DNA of 64,000 bases from assembly GCA_033220425.1 (NCBI GenBank), contig CM065646.1, forward strand, positions 4,409,501 through 4,473,500, written 5' to 3'. Below the pieces are notes generated by a model. It had not been told where the DNA came from and searched no databases. It worked only from the letters and a program-made list of their open reading frames with translations. A program made the position numbers and the translations under genes. This DNA is from Lepraria neglecta. Lineage: Eukaryota; Ascomycota; Lecanoromycetes; Lecanorales; Stereocaulaceae. Positions 1 through 11,457 of this stretch are shown piece by piece (positions within the stretch are counted from its first letter, which is position 1; each line of letters opens with the position of its first letter).

Positions 1-2176
1 TCATAGCGTCGCTGGGGAAAATACTCAATCTCAATCATGCCCCGGCAACCTCCTCCGCGAACGGCCATGAGTCATCCGCTGCCCATGGACTCGTGCCTCA
101 ATCAACGCCCATCCTGAACTCCGATGGGGACCCCATATGGAAGGTCCTCGTGTTCGATGACTTGGGCAGAGACGTGATTAGTAGTGTCTTGAGGGTCAAT
201 GACCTTCGCGGTTTCGGTGTTACAATACATCTGTTGGTAGCCTCCCTGAAGCTTCATTAAGGTTAGCTATGCTAACCAAGTCAGTAACATCAATGCTCAG
301 CGTCACCCTATACCCGATGTTCCAGTTCTATACCTTCTTGAGCCTACCGCGGCGAACCTTAGCCTCATCAACGCAGATCTCGCCCGAAGTCTGTACGCTG
401 ACGCCTACATAAATTTCCTCTCATCAATACCGCGGCCATTAATGGAGGACTTTGCAGCACAAATAGCGGAAACAGGCACAGCCGAAAGCGTAGCCCAGAT
501 GTATGATCAGTATCTAAACTTCATTGTTGGCGAGCCGGACTTATTCAGCTTGGGCATGGGGAAAGATACATATTGGGCATTGAACAGCCCACAAGCCACA
601 GATGATGAGATAGATGTATTAGTAGATAGAACAGTCAGCGGTCTCTTTAGCGTGGTAGTTACAATGGGTCGGTCTGCTCAAAGAATGGTTGAGAGGGGTA
701 GCTAACGTCTAAATAGGCTCTATACCAATCATTCGATGTCCAAAAGGCGGTCCAGCAGAGATGATAGCAGCAAAATTGGACCGCAAGCTCAGAGATCACA
801 TCCTGAATTCCAAAGACAACCTCTTCTCCAGCCATGGTCAACGGCCAACATCCGCTTCTGGTACACCTTCATCGAGGCCTGTTCTCGTCATTGTAGATCG
901 CAATGTCGATCTGATCCCTATGCTTTCGCATTCCTGGACATACCAATCACTCGTTCATGACGTCCTGAACATGCACCTGAACCGCATCACAATGGAGACA
1001 TTAGCTGATGCGGAGAACCCAAGCAAGGGTAATGTGAAGAGAGCATATGATCTGAACTCCAATGACTTCTTCTGGGCGCGAAACGCTGCAATACCTTTCC
1101 CTCAGGTAGCCGAAGACATTGATACAGAACTTACAAAATACAAAGACGATGCCAGTGAGATAACTAAGAAGACCGGTGTTTCTTCTATCGAGGATCTGAA
1201 CGAGACAGGCTCATCGGCATCCCATCTCAAAGCTGCGATTACCCTGCTTCCGGAGCTTAGAGAACGGAAAGCAATTCTGGATATGCATATGAACATAGCA
1301 ACAGCATTGTTGGAGGGAATCAAGTCACGACAATTGGACAACTTCTTCCAGATCGAAGAGAATATCACCAAGCAAACCAAAGCTCAAATGCTCGAACTAC
1401 TCAACGATCCTGAAAAAGGCAAAGAACCTCTGGACAAGCTTCGACTTTTTATCATCTGGTTCCTCAGCACCGAGCAAGAAGTGTCTCGACCCGAAATGGA
1501 TCGATTCGAGGAAGCTCTCACACGCTCGGGGGCAGACATCACAGCACTAGCCTATGTCAAGCGCGTTCGTGACGAGACCCGCATGACAATGATGAATTCT
1601 GCCCCCTCTGCTCCCACCCAACCGTCCACAGACTCTAACCTTTTCCGCGGCTTCTCCTCTATTTCCAACCGTCTTACAGATCGTCTCGGCGCTGGTGCCC
1701 TAGGCACAAACTTTGAAACCCTCATCTCGGGTGTCAAGAACTTTCTCCCAGCCAACAAAGATATCACTATCACGAAGATCGTTGAGTCTCTCATGGATCC
1801 TGCCTCGGCATCTTCTTCCGCGATTGCCAAAACAGAAGATTATCTACATTTCGATCCTCGCTCAGCTAACGCAAGGGGCACCATGCCAGGCGCCCCGGCA
1901 TCTCGGCAAGGCACACAGAATGCGCCTGCCGGCTTTGGCCCCGGCACAAACGCAACTTTCGGCCAAAGGAGACAGGGGTTCAGCGAAGCCATAGTGTTTA
2001 CTGTTGGAGGTGGAAGTATGGACGAGTACGGAAACTTGCAGGACTGGGCAAAGAGGACGAGTGCTGCACAGGGTGCGGGAGGTCCAAGGAGACGGATCGT
2101 TTACGGAAGTACGGAGGTCGTTAACGCAGAGGACTTCGTTGGGGTGGCCGCAAGGTTAGGTAGGGAAAGTGGATAA
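1..2176 (+). CDS. SLY1: Sec1/Munc18-family vesicle fusion protein SLY1 (5' partial)
   Basis: SLY1 binds the Golgi/ER syntaxin Sed5 and promotes SNARE assembly in ER-Golgi transport. Exons are <1..232, 285..667 and 717..2176. The frame is already open at base 3, so the start codon lies upstream of the window; about 690 residues are visible. Sly1-type landmarks are the opening [26 protein letters not shown], the block [17 protein letters not shown], and [16 protein letters not shown] in the middle. Intron 1 (52 nt) has a weak donor (GTTGGT) but a perfect GCTAAC branch site; it is the only splice that keeps frame. Intron 2 (49 nt) is normal. The stop lies 45 bp from the stop of the convergent COQ7 gene. 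Family assignment is secure; the first splice site is slightly less so. Confidence 0.93.
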
Positions 2177-2221
2177 CGTGTGTCCTCTTACAGGAAGAAT
2201 TTTGCTAGCGATGAACCCTCA

Positions 2222-3051
2222 TTATACCTTCTCACTAATCCAAATTGCCCCCTTACACCCACTTCTAATAAGCCGGTTCAGCAACTCGTACGGCCTCGCC
2301 TCTTTCGCTCCCTCCCCCACCGCCTCATCCAAATGCTCCAACTCCTCATCCCTAATCCTCTTCAACGTATCCACCAGTTCCCTCATCTCTTCCCCCACTT
2401 CCTCCCCCTTCTCTTCCATCTCCTTCACCCACGATAACAGCACCCGCACTTGCCCATTATAATGCCCCCCAATCTCCGTTTCCACGGCTTCCGTACACGC
2501 CATCGCTGCTTCCCGCCCCATCAATCCTGTTACCCAGCCAAGAGTGCTGGCTGCGGCGGTCCAGACGGGGTACATGGCTGTAGGACGTACACGGTGACGG
2601 ATTAGCATGGCGTTAAACGTGCTGAAGTGGCCCGCTTCTTGGGAGTACATGTGGTGCATTAACGGGCGGAGATGGGGGTGAAGACGGGTTATTGGGAGTG
2701 TTTGGTGGGTGTAGATTAGGGTTGCGGCGAGTTCGCCGGCTTGGTTGACGCGGAGCTGGGGAAGCAAGTCAGTGAGTTCAACCTGAGTCGTGGGGAGATG
2801 AAGAGGCATACTGCGCTGTCGAGAAATTGTTGTTGTTCTTTGGAGAGGGGGCGCCGCCGCTTTGCGGCCGACTGAGAATTCAGGGTTTCTGGTGCAGGCT
2901 CTGTCTTCGGAGACGCGGAGGAAGTGGTGACGGATGCATATTGCTTTCGTGACTGGCTGTGTGAGAAGCTGGGAAGCAGGAAGTCACATATAGGAGATTG
3001 TTGACGGAGTGCAGGTCTGTAGACTGCCCGAAGGGCGCTTGCTGTATTCAT
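2222..3051 (-). CDS. COQ7: 5-demethoxyubiquinone hydroxylase COQ7/CAT5
   Basis: A di-iron monooxygenase of the mitochondrial inner membrane that carries out the penultimate step of ubiquinone synthesis. Exons are 3051..2812 and 2755..2222, giving 257 aa, with one 56-nt intron in phase 0. The mature part begins LRVNQAGELAA. Iron-ligand motifs are visible: the Glu of NQAGE, EAGH, ETEIGGHY and the C-terminal EELEHLDE. The first 80 residues are rich in Arg, Ser and Ala and contain a run of basic residues, as expected of a mitochondrial presequence. The open frame extends 60 bp further upstream, but only with a TTG; the first ATG is at 3051 and has a purine at -3. It is convergent with SLY1 and divergent from RTF1. 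Confidence 0.95.
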
Positions 3052-3560
3052 TGCGGTCAATGCTCGCTGGCGCGAACACAATGCGAAAGTACGATATACG
3101 CAAAGCAACAAGATAGCCTTCTATGTGACTGGAACCGATTCACTGGCATTTGCAATAGGAAAGCAGCTCTGCAGAATCGTCGAGCTCATGATCAATGCGA
3201 GTCAGCCGAGGTTGACCCGAGCGGGCCATTAGCGGCGGAACGGCGCATTGGCAATATCAGAAAGTGAATGAACGCCCTCCAAAACCATTGTTCTATTCTT
3301 CACACGCTTCGAGGCTAAAACACCAACCTCCTCAATCATCTAGCTTTACCAGCCGCCCCGCTTAGAATTTTCTGAATCCCACGTTTCTGCCGTTTAATTT
3401 TGCTTCGCTATCACTTCAGCACTCACTCCTCCAAATCACTCCTTGTGCTCCACTCCGTACTGCGACGTTCACTTCTTGAATACATTCATTCTACTTACAC
3501 GAAGCGGGCTTCGTTTATATCTATTATACACCTCGACCCTTCAGTACCACAAACATCATC
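3052..3560. promoter_or_regulatory. Divergent intergenic region, COQ7/RTF1
   Basis: This 509-bp gap separates the start codons of COQ7 (minus strand) and RTF1 (plus strand), so it must hold both promoters. The RTF1-proximal half is pyrimidine-rich with many CACT/CTCC runs, common upstream of fungal housekeeping genes. I see no clear TATA box and no further gene. Confidence 0.5.
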
Positions 3561-5616
3561 ATGGACGTCGACGATGCAGAACTCCTGGCCCTTGCGGGCG
3601 GTGATTCTTCTGATGATGAAACCCCAGCACCTACCGCCGCTGCAAAGGCGGCATCTCCACTGCCTCCTACTAGCAGCTCTCAGCATCATGCCAAAGGCGC
3701 CTCACCCGGCATGAGCAACTCAACACCCAACGCCTCTGCCAAGCTTGCCGGTGGTAGCAAGCGCGTGAAGAAGACCCGCAAAGATGATTCCGAAGAAGAA
3801 GGCGAAGCGTAAGTCACGAGAACTGTCGTGGAACGTTACAACACTTTGCTTACTATACAAATCAGCTCCTCCACACCTGCATCGCCCAACTCTCTCCAAT
3901 CCGCCCCAATGTCAGAATCCGATTCAGATTCCTCCCCAGCCGATGACGCAGGCGTCGACGGGCCTATGTTCCCCGTCGAGAACAAATTCAAATCAGAGAA
4001 GGACAAGAAGGAGATCATGGCTCTCTCCGAAGTCCAGCGTGAATCCATCCTTGCCGAGCGTGCCCAGCTCCTCGAGGACAACTGGCAGAACCAGCATCTG
4101 CGTCGTCTACTTCAAGCCCAACAGTCCAAATCCGCAGACAAGAAGCGCAAAGCTGCCGATATCGATGATAGCCCCGGCAACCGCAAGAGCTCTCGCCAGA
4201 AGACTACACTCGGTGGACGCAAAGTTGGAGAGACTTCTGCAGCCATCGATGCATACAAGCGTCAGCGTGAGGAGAAAGGCTTACGTGACCAACAGCGTCG
4301 TCGTGAAGGAGCAAATCGCAAGAAGCGCCAGGAACGAAGCTCAAGTGGCAATAGGTATTCAAGCGCGGATGCTGATGGAGAGAGCGATATTGAATATGAC
4401 GATGGAAAATACAACAAAGTGGAGGAATACAAATCTCGCAATGTGCAACCAGCAGACTACAACGATGTTCGCCGCGCAACTCTACCACGCCGTGTCTTTG
4501 CAGAATACTGTTTCTACCCAGGCTTCGGCGAGGCCGTCAAGGAATGCTATGTCCGCCTACCAAACACTCCTAGCAAGACCGGCGAGATGACTTATCAGTT
4601 GGCATTGGTCAAAGGTAGATCTCAGGCACCTGCGAAGCTGAGCCTCATTAACAATTTTTAGGGATCGTTGAGAAAGAGGGGTGGGACTACGCAATTGAGA
4701 GAGACAACGGCAAGAGATTCGCTACAAATCAACATGCCCTGATTGTGATCGATGGTACCGTGAAGGAATTCCACTTCAACGGAATTTCCAACTCGACTAT
4801 CACCGAGGTATGTCGAGGTTCTTGCCTCGACACTTACAATACTGACATGCACAGGCTGAGGTTGCCAACTACAAAAACAAGATGACCGACGAAGGCAAGC
4901 CTCTCCCTATCAAGCCCTTCCTCGAGTCGAAGCTTCGAGACGTCGATTCAGTCGTCAACCACAGCTTCACGGATGTAGAGCTCCAGGAGAAACTGAGACG
5001 CTCTGGTGCATTGGCGCAACGCACAGCTCCTATCGAGCGTATCAGCATCAACAATCGTCGTCGCATAGCCGAAGATCACGGAAATGAAGCAGCTATCGCC
5101 AAATGTGATGCAGAGCTTGCAGCTTTGAACGGACCTAAGCTCAGATACGGCACCTTCCTTGTTGACCCCAAAGCACAAGGCCCAGCCATTCCTGCGGAGA
5201 AGAGTCAACAAGATCGTCTGGCCGAGCTGAACGCACGCAACCGCAAGCAGAATAAGGAGGATGTTCGTAAAGCCCAACTTGCAGAGCGCAAGGCTGAGAG
5301 ACTTTCTCGTGAGGCCGTCCAGCGCGGAGAGGCTGTCCAGAACCCCTTCGCTCGTGTCAAGACTTACGCTAAGACTCACCACGATGTTAACGAGAAGGGC
5401 CTGACCCCGAATCGCGCCGGTCAACAAGTTGCCAGCCGTGATATCAGCCGTTCTGGAACTCCTACTACCACCACTCCTAAGCCAGAGGAGACGAAGCCAC
5501 ACTTCCCAAGTCCGCCCCCGAAATTCACCGCATCGGGCATGCCGATTCTCAGCAACCGCAACATGGACGATGAGATCATTGCCGCTATGGATTTGGGTAT
5601 CGATATTGAGATCTAG
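3561..5616 (+). CDS. RTF1: Paf1-complex subunit RTF1 (Plus-3 domain)
   Basis: RTF1 is the Paf1-complex subunit that links elongating RNA polymerase II to histone H2B ubiquitination. Exons are 3561..3808, 3866..4614, 4662..4807 and 4855..5616, giving 634 aa; all phases close. The N-terminal 150 residues are acidic and Ser-rich with a short basic patch (KRVKKTRK). A long basic helical stretch follows, with repeated RQREEK/RRREG segments. The Plus-3 domain lies at about residues 280-400 (RRATLPRRVFAEYCF, ALIVIDGTVKEFHFNGISNS). A Lys/Arg/Glu-rich helical region comes next, and the protein ends in the short conserved acidic tail DLGIDIEI. Introns are 47-57 nt. A 268-aa ORF in another frame over exon 2 is a shadow. 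Confidence 0.95.
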
Positions 5617-6300
5617 TTATGAGAGGGCATGGTCTCGGAGATTAGGCATGTGAGGGCGGAAAGTTAACAGATTGATATGCATGATGGAACTTTGAGCGAG
5701 GCGCTGGTTTTATGGATACGTGAAACGGTTCAGCGGATCAGCATATGGACTTTCAGATGAACAAGATTGCATAGGTATTAGCGCAGGTCTACACATACAA
5801 AGTGTACTGTAGAATTCTAGATTCGGACTTCGTGCGCAGAATCGTTCGACTAAGATTTACATTAGAACATCACAAAGCAGCCTTTGCTGACAACTATGAC
5901 AAAGCACGGACCATTTAACTACATATATGTACCTTGGTCACCTGCACAAAGACTAGACAAAGGCGGTGTTGTGCTGGCATTGCAAGCTATTCCCCTTTAG
6001 ACCATGAAATGTTATGACCCACAAACCGCGGCACGGCCACGAGCAATAACCGGAATGACCTTCCTGCCAACTCCTGCTATTACTCACACAACCATCCCTC
6101 TCATTACTCACTCGCACTTTCAAGCAAGAGCTACGTGCTTTGTAACACTCCCAACTATCACATGGAATTACGAATACACCGGGAACTTTATAGGTTTTTA
6201 CTCGACTTTAAATAGCTACCGCTTTAACCAGCCCGAATAGCACTGCGCACTGTTTCAAGCCTACCACAATACATAGCGAGACTCTCGCGTTCTTTGCGAT
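5617..6300. other. Intergenic region, RTF1 3' flank and IFRD promoter
   Basis: A 684-bp gap between tandem plus-strand genes. It contains short AT-rich runs and no ORF with recognisable protein content. I see no RNA gene or repeat. The last 100 bases upstream of the next ATG hold TTTAAATA at about 6207-6214, a possible weak TATA element. Confidence 0.4.
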
Positions 6301-7857
6301 ATGCACGACTTACGGCGACAAGCTCTCGAGAGCGGCAAGACCGTTTCCCGGAAAGCGCGCTCGAAGCAGTCTTCACCGGCCACTTCAAGGACGCAATCAC
6401 CAGCAACTTCTCGTGCCGCCAGTAGGAGTAGGGCGGTCAGTAGGGCGGGCTCTGATGATGAAGGAGATCTCAGCGATGAGACATCTTTCAGGTAATCCCT
6501 TCACTCCTTTTCCGTCTTGCTTCCTTCACGGAGCAACTATTGGTTCTGTCGTGTTACTTAGCAGGCAGCAGCTAACATATGTCACAGCGTTGGCTCTATC
6601 GATGAGGTGCTCAACGGGGATGGCGTTGAAGGGACGACTGACGCGTGGAGGACTGAGCTGGCAGACCGAGTAGAGGAGATCCTTGCACGCAAGGGCAGCA
6701 CGGTCCAAGGACGAGAGAAAGCCTACAAGACATACATACATATCCTGACCGCCCAGTATGCGAAGGAAGAGATACAAGGGAAGGAAGCCGAGCTCGTGGG
6801 TGCGTTTCTCAAAAGTATAAAGGAGGAAAAGAGCGAGAATGAGACAGTGCTTGCTATTAAAGGTGGGTATCCTAGTACCGAAGGTGTTCTACGATGCTAA
6901 TCATCCTCCTATAGCCCTCGCAATGACACTCATTACCTCCCCCAACGACCTGATCTACGAAGCCGCTTCCACGCCTCTCAAACGCACCATATCGCATTCC
7001 CTCTCCTTCCCCACCAAAACAGCTGCCATTCATACCCTCGGCACCTGCACTTTCTACGGCGGTGCCTCCGACGACGAGATCGTTGAGAACATGGATTTCC
7101 TCCTCGAAATAATAAGCAGCGACGGCCACACGATCGAAGCACCCGACGAGCCCGAACCTGTCGTCGCTGCGCTTGAAGAATGGGGCTTCCTCTGCACCCT
7201 TGTTGACGATATGTCGGAGCAATCTGAGGACGCTATCGAAGCGTTTGCTGAACAGATTAATTCTAGCTATCCTTCTGTTCAAATCACAGCAGGCGAAAAC
7301 ATAGCTCTGCTCTACGAAAAGTCCTTCAGGCCTATTGATCGGGACGAGGACACCCTAGGCGACTATTCTGACTCCGATCTCATCGCAGACCCAGATGACG
7401 AGTCTGAGAAACCAAAACTCATCCGTCTCTACCCCGCCTACCGCCGCACCGATCAACTCATCCACGCTCTCCAGGCTATCGCGTCAATCAGCACACACCA
7501 TCTTAGCAAGACAGATCGCAAAGCACTCCGAACCAATTTTGCAGATATCTTAGATTCCGTCGAAAATCCCACCCACGGACCTAGATACCAGAATGCTATC
7601 AGTGATGAGACGGGGAAAAGATATGGCAGCCGCATGGTGGTGAGGATACATAAGGGAGGTGTGATGCGGATCGATCGGTGGTGGAAATTGCATCGGCTGC
7701 AGGGCCTGAGGAGAGTGTTACAGGGAGGGTTTGTCAGGCATTATGAGACTAATGAGGTTGTTTTTGAGACGTTGCCGTGAGTCATATGTTTTCTTATTAG
7801 TCTTTGGTGGTCAGGAGGCTAACAGCCCTTAGGATCATGATTACGGCGGACAAATGA
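6301..7857 (+). CDS. Interferon-related developmental regulator (IFRD) family protein
   Basis: IFRD proteins are HEAT/ARM-like helical proteins; the family is linked to transcriptional co-regulation and, in yeast and metazoa, to ribosome association. Exons are 6301..6491, 6588..6862, 6915..7776 and 7833..7857, giving 450 aa. Residues 1-64 are Ser/Arg-rich with repeated SPATSR units. The IFRD N-terminal domain follows (VLNGDG, REKAYKTYIHIL, TLITSPNDLIYEAAS, FLCTLVDDM), and the C-terminal IFRD domain starts near IRLYPAYRRTDQ and includes DRWWKLHRLQGLR. Without the last intron the frame ends at TGA 7778-7780. That TGA sits inside a perfect donor (GTGAGT at 7777), with a GCTAAC branch and TTAG acceptor downstream, and splicing adds IMITADK. 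I prefer the spliced end. The product is recognised; its precise role is not. Confidence 0.85.
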
Positions 7858-8373
7858 CGAAATGAAATGAGTGATGCGTTGGGCTGCAACCGCTTTTGGA
7901 CGACGGCATGTGTTGATTTGGGCACCAAAATATCATGTTCTCTTGATTGAAGTGCATCTAAACTTGGGTTTCGGGCATGATAGCAGGGGCTCTAACCCCC
8001 TTTCTGTTGGAATGAGCATGCAATATGCGATCTAGGCGAGTTTTTGCTTGGGAGGAGAGACTATGTGGTCTTCCATCGAAAGTGTATGACGATCAGGTTA
8101 TGATCTATTAAAATTATTTCTCTTTCCAAATAGCGCCAATCTGACAGACCCTACCAGTCTTTCATCAGTCGTTTGCAGCAAGAAAGACCATTGACCTTGC
8201 ACCCGATGTTTTAATATTGAAAAGACAAGTGAGTCCAATCCGTGCCAGAAGTCAATAAAATGTTAACCTCTCTTGAAGTAGTATTCCCTAAATTCCATAT
8301 ATGTACCGTGAATTCCGTCCCATCCATGAAGCACATTCTAAACCATTATCATTACACTTCATCGAGTCGGCCT
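7858..8373. other. Convergent 3' intergenic region
   Basis: A 516-bp gap between the convergent ends of the IFRD gene and the repeat-rich cell-surface gene. It is AT-rich toward the centre with several AATAAA-like strings and no credible ORF, so it probably holds both 3' UTRs. I see nothing else in it. Confidence 0.4.
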
Positions 8374-10643
8374 TTACAGCCATATTGCCATCCCTACTCC
8401 TGCCACGACTATCATAGCCTCCAACCATAGCTCGAACGGCACATGCCTCCCCTTCACACCACCAGTGAAAGCCTGCACACTTCCAGCCCCATTGGGTCCA
8501 TTCCCCAAGCCAGCCGTAATTAACCCACCCAGTCCCTCCGTGCTCGTTCCGACGACGACTTGCGTATCACCTGGCGCGAGCGAGACTTTGGTCCCCGAGA
8601 CGGTGATGGCACCGCCTGCGGTGAGGGTTTGGGAGCCGATGATATACTGCTCCTGGCTGTTGGCTGTAACGACTTGATTCCCAACTGTGAGAACTGGTGC
8701 TTGGGTCGTTACAGGGACTATCGGAGAGGTTGTAACGACTTCGGAGCCTTGGAAGTTCGTTGTGGTGAGCACGACTGCCGGGACTTGAGATGTGGAGGAT
8801 ACTATGCTTCCTTGTGCGTTTGTGGAGCTAACCACTATGTTCGCAGTAGCAGTGGCAGCGGCTGTAGAGAGAGAAGTGGAGACGACGAGTTGGCCTTGTG
8901 CGTTGGTGGTTGTTGTGGCGATTGGTATGATTGCTGCGGTGGCGGTGGAGATAGTGGTGCTGCCTTGGGCGTTGGTGGTTGTTATGGGGGTTGGGCTGAA
9001 TGCTATTGGGGAGGGTGCAACGTTTGTGGCCACTGGGGATAGGCTTGTTGATGTGGAGACAGTAGTTTGGCCTTGGGCGTTGGTGGTTGTTATGGGAATT
9101 GCGATGGCTGCTGCGTGGCTGGTAGTAGTTATGACGCTGCCTTGGGCGTTGGCTGAAGTCACGGTTTGGGGTACAAGTGTGACCGGCGCATTGGGCGTAA
9201 GTTGGGAGAAGCTTGTGGAGACGGCCACTGAGCCTTGGGCGTTGGTGGTACTGTGTAATACTGGGATCGCAGCTACTGGGGCTGTAGAGACGACAGTGTT
9301 TCCTGGCTCGTCCGTAGAAGTTACAGCAATTGGGACGATCGTTGCCGAAGGAGGGTTGGCAGCCGGCGCCGGCTGCTGTGGTGAGTTATTTGCAACTTTT
9401 GGCGCCTGTTGATTCGGAGCCGGTGCATTGCTTGAAGCTTGTTGATTTGGAGGTGGTGTATTGGCAGCTGGAGTGTTCGCGGCTGCGTGGGGTGGTAGAG
9501 AAGTGATAGCTGGTGGGGGTGGAGAGGTGTTAATTGGAGCTAGTGCACTCTCGGGTTGAACTGCTGTTAAGGGAACCGGAATATTGGTAGGCGGTGTGGT
9601 ACTAGTTGGGGCTAGTGCGTTCTCAGATGTAAGTGCTGCTGGAGTGGGTGGATTGCCGTGATTTGGGGCCGGTGGATTGGCAATCGGAGTGCTGGTAGGT
9701 GGTTGTGGAGTATTGGTCGCCGGCGAAGATGGTGGAGTACTCATAGCCTGAGGGCTTGGTGTACCCGCCTCGTGCGATGTGGAAGTCACTGTGAGATACA
9801 ACGCGGTATTTAGGACCATAGCAGGAGCAACACATGTAGCCGTGAGAGTGCAAGACCAGAACCCCAGATCTGGAAACATTGGCTTGATCAAATACTGGTC
9901 TTCACAATCATTGTCTACCATGGCGAGGTAGGTCCAGCCTCTAGGATCTTGATTCATATCTGCATCAGTCTGAGTGGTCACTGGGAGAGGTGGATGTGAT
10001 GGAAAGGTGTATATTCCGGCTTGACTGTCAGTAACAGAGCCGGTGGTGCATGGGTTTCTGAGACATGTGGGGGTTCCGCTGATGATTGTTGGAAGTGTGC
10101 CGCAGAACGAATATGTCGACGGGTAATCTTCGTAAACATTGGTAGGATATGCTCTGGAAGAATCTGCGTCAGATCAAAACTTCGGATCCTGTACCCAGAG
10201 ATTGACTTACGCAGTAACGATATTTCCGTCGGTCAGTGAGAAAGATGCAGTCACAGTGCCCGCACTATTGGTAGAAGTCGGGGTGCTGATATTGGCGAAA
10301 TTAATCTCAGTGTTTTTGATGGTCGAAGTCCTTGTGCTGTTTGTTCTATTGTTGACGATATATAACAGAGTTTCTGCGGTATAAGTCGCAGTAATGGACA
10401 TTTGTGACCAAGAGACGTAATTGAGGCCCGATACTTGTCGATTGCAGTCGTTTGGACATCCTGTAACAACTGCTCCCGAGGGAGCCACCGTTGTAGAATT
10501 ACCAAAATTGGCTGAGAGAGACATCAGTATGAGGACTAAGCTTTGCAGATTTAGGTTGAGAGCTGAGACACACTTAACGAAGGGAATGCTGACGCCTGGA
10601 CAGCGCGTGAAAAGAGCGCAGAGGCGAAGAGGAAAAGCAACAT
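8374..10643 (-). CDS. Secreted, probably GPI-anchored Ser/Thr-rich protein with NAQG repeats
   Basis: No named family recognised. Exons are 10643..10574, 10511..10211 and 10153..8374, giving 716 aa. The short first exon encodes a signal peptide (MLLFLFASALFSRAVQA). A Cys-containing N-terminal ectodomain follows (GCPNDCNRQ, YSFCGTLP, CLRNPC, NDCEDQY, CTLTATC) to about residue 220. Next comes a long Pro/Thr/Ala spacer, then about seven diverged repeats centred on TNAQG followed by Ser/Thr runs. The end is small residues (NGPNGAGS) and then a hydrophobic C-terminus (MIVVAGVGMAIWL), the arrangement of a GPI signal. This suggests a heavily O-glycosylated cell-wall or plasma-membrane protein. Several long ORFs on the plus strand over the repeats are antisense shadows caused by the repetitive composition. 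Confidence 0.85.
8700..9320 (-). repeat. Diverged tandem coding repeat (TNAQG unit)
   Basis: Within the cell-surface gene, the DNA for AQG plus flanks recurs at about 9234, 9140, 9071, 8963, 8892 and 8811, with a variant (NFQG) near 8748. A degenerate first unit lies near 9300. Spacing varies from about 63 to 108 bp, always in multiples close to a codon, so units have changed length by in-frame indels. Each unit has the form (I/V)-x-T-T-T-N-A-Q-G-(S/Q)-x-x-V-S-T-(S/A). Confidence 0.8.
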
Positions 10644-11457
10644 GGTGAAATCGACACAGAGAAGAGTATAACGAGTGAAGAAAGACGCTGGAGCTGAACA
10701 AAAAGAACGAGACTATATCCAAGCTGACAGCCAGATAAACATGTTTCAAGGGAACGACCATATTATTAAGAGAAATGAGAGCTGAAAACGACCCTCTGCA
10801 CGAAGCATGCCTGCATGACGAATCCTGCAAGCTCATAATTTGGGCCTTACCCACTATTATACTGGCACCAATCATCTTAGCGGTTAGAGAACGTTGGTCC
10901 TGTTCCGAGTGTTGTTTTTAGCATGCTTCAGGGACGAAGGCTGCTGATAGGAGGAAGCGTCGGTGCTGAGCTGCTCTATTCTGCAAGCCAACTTTGCGGA
11001 ACGGGCCGTATGATGCTGCGCCGCAGCCTGGATTCTTCAGGCGTCAGCTCAGATCCTGCGCTGAAGATATTTAAAGGTTTCGAATAAACAAGCTGGTCGA
11101 TTTGCTGATCGCATGTCTGTCGAGCATTAATTGAGTGTCGCCTTCTTAACCGAATTGAGGGGCTAACAGGATCCATACCGAAGGTCTCTTGAGTCTTGTC
11201 AAACCGAGACATGAAAACCCAATTCGATCGGATACAGTTGACACTTTTCTTATCACGCGTATTTCACAGGTAGTATATGGGTTGTTGCGTGTCTTAAATC
11301 CATTGCCAGTCCTCTATCAGGACTTCAATGCCTAAGCGGCTAACGCAGACTTTTCATTCTCTTTCTAAAGTCCCCTAATCCACTGCTCTCTCTTCGGGAA
11401 CAACTCGCTTTCCTAATTCGTCATCGATGGCCCACTCCCTCGACCACGATCTTGAGA
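10644..11457. other. Intergenic region upstream of the repeat-protein gene
   Basis: An 814-bp gap between the 5' end of the GPI-type gene and the 3' end of the small secreted-protein gene, both on the minus strand. No ORF in it resembles a protein and no RNA gene is evident. It should hold the promoter of the GPI-type gene in its left half. The sequence reading ATTTAAAG near 11068-11075 is AT-rich but too distant to call a TATA box. Confidence 0.35.

Noticed and set aside
3784-4590. A 268-codon ORF overlapping RTF1 exon 2
   Set aside because: Frame-shifted shadow of the basic RTF1 coding region; the RTF1 frame carries the Plus-3 domain.
8560-9412. Two long plus-strand ORFs (160 and 206 codons), one Cys/Gly-rich, over the cell-surface gene
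   Set aside because: They are antisense to the Ser/Thr repeats. Their composition follows from reading repeated ACC/ACT/GTT codons backwards, and they lack a start context or family.
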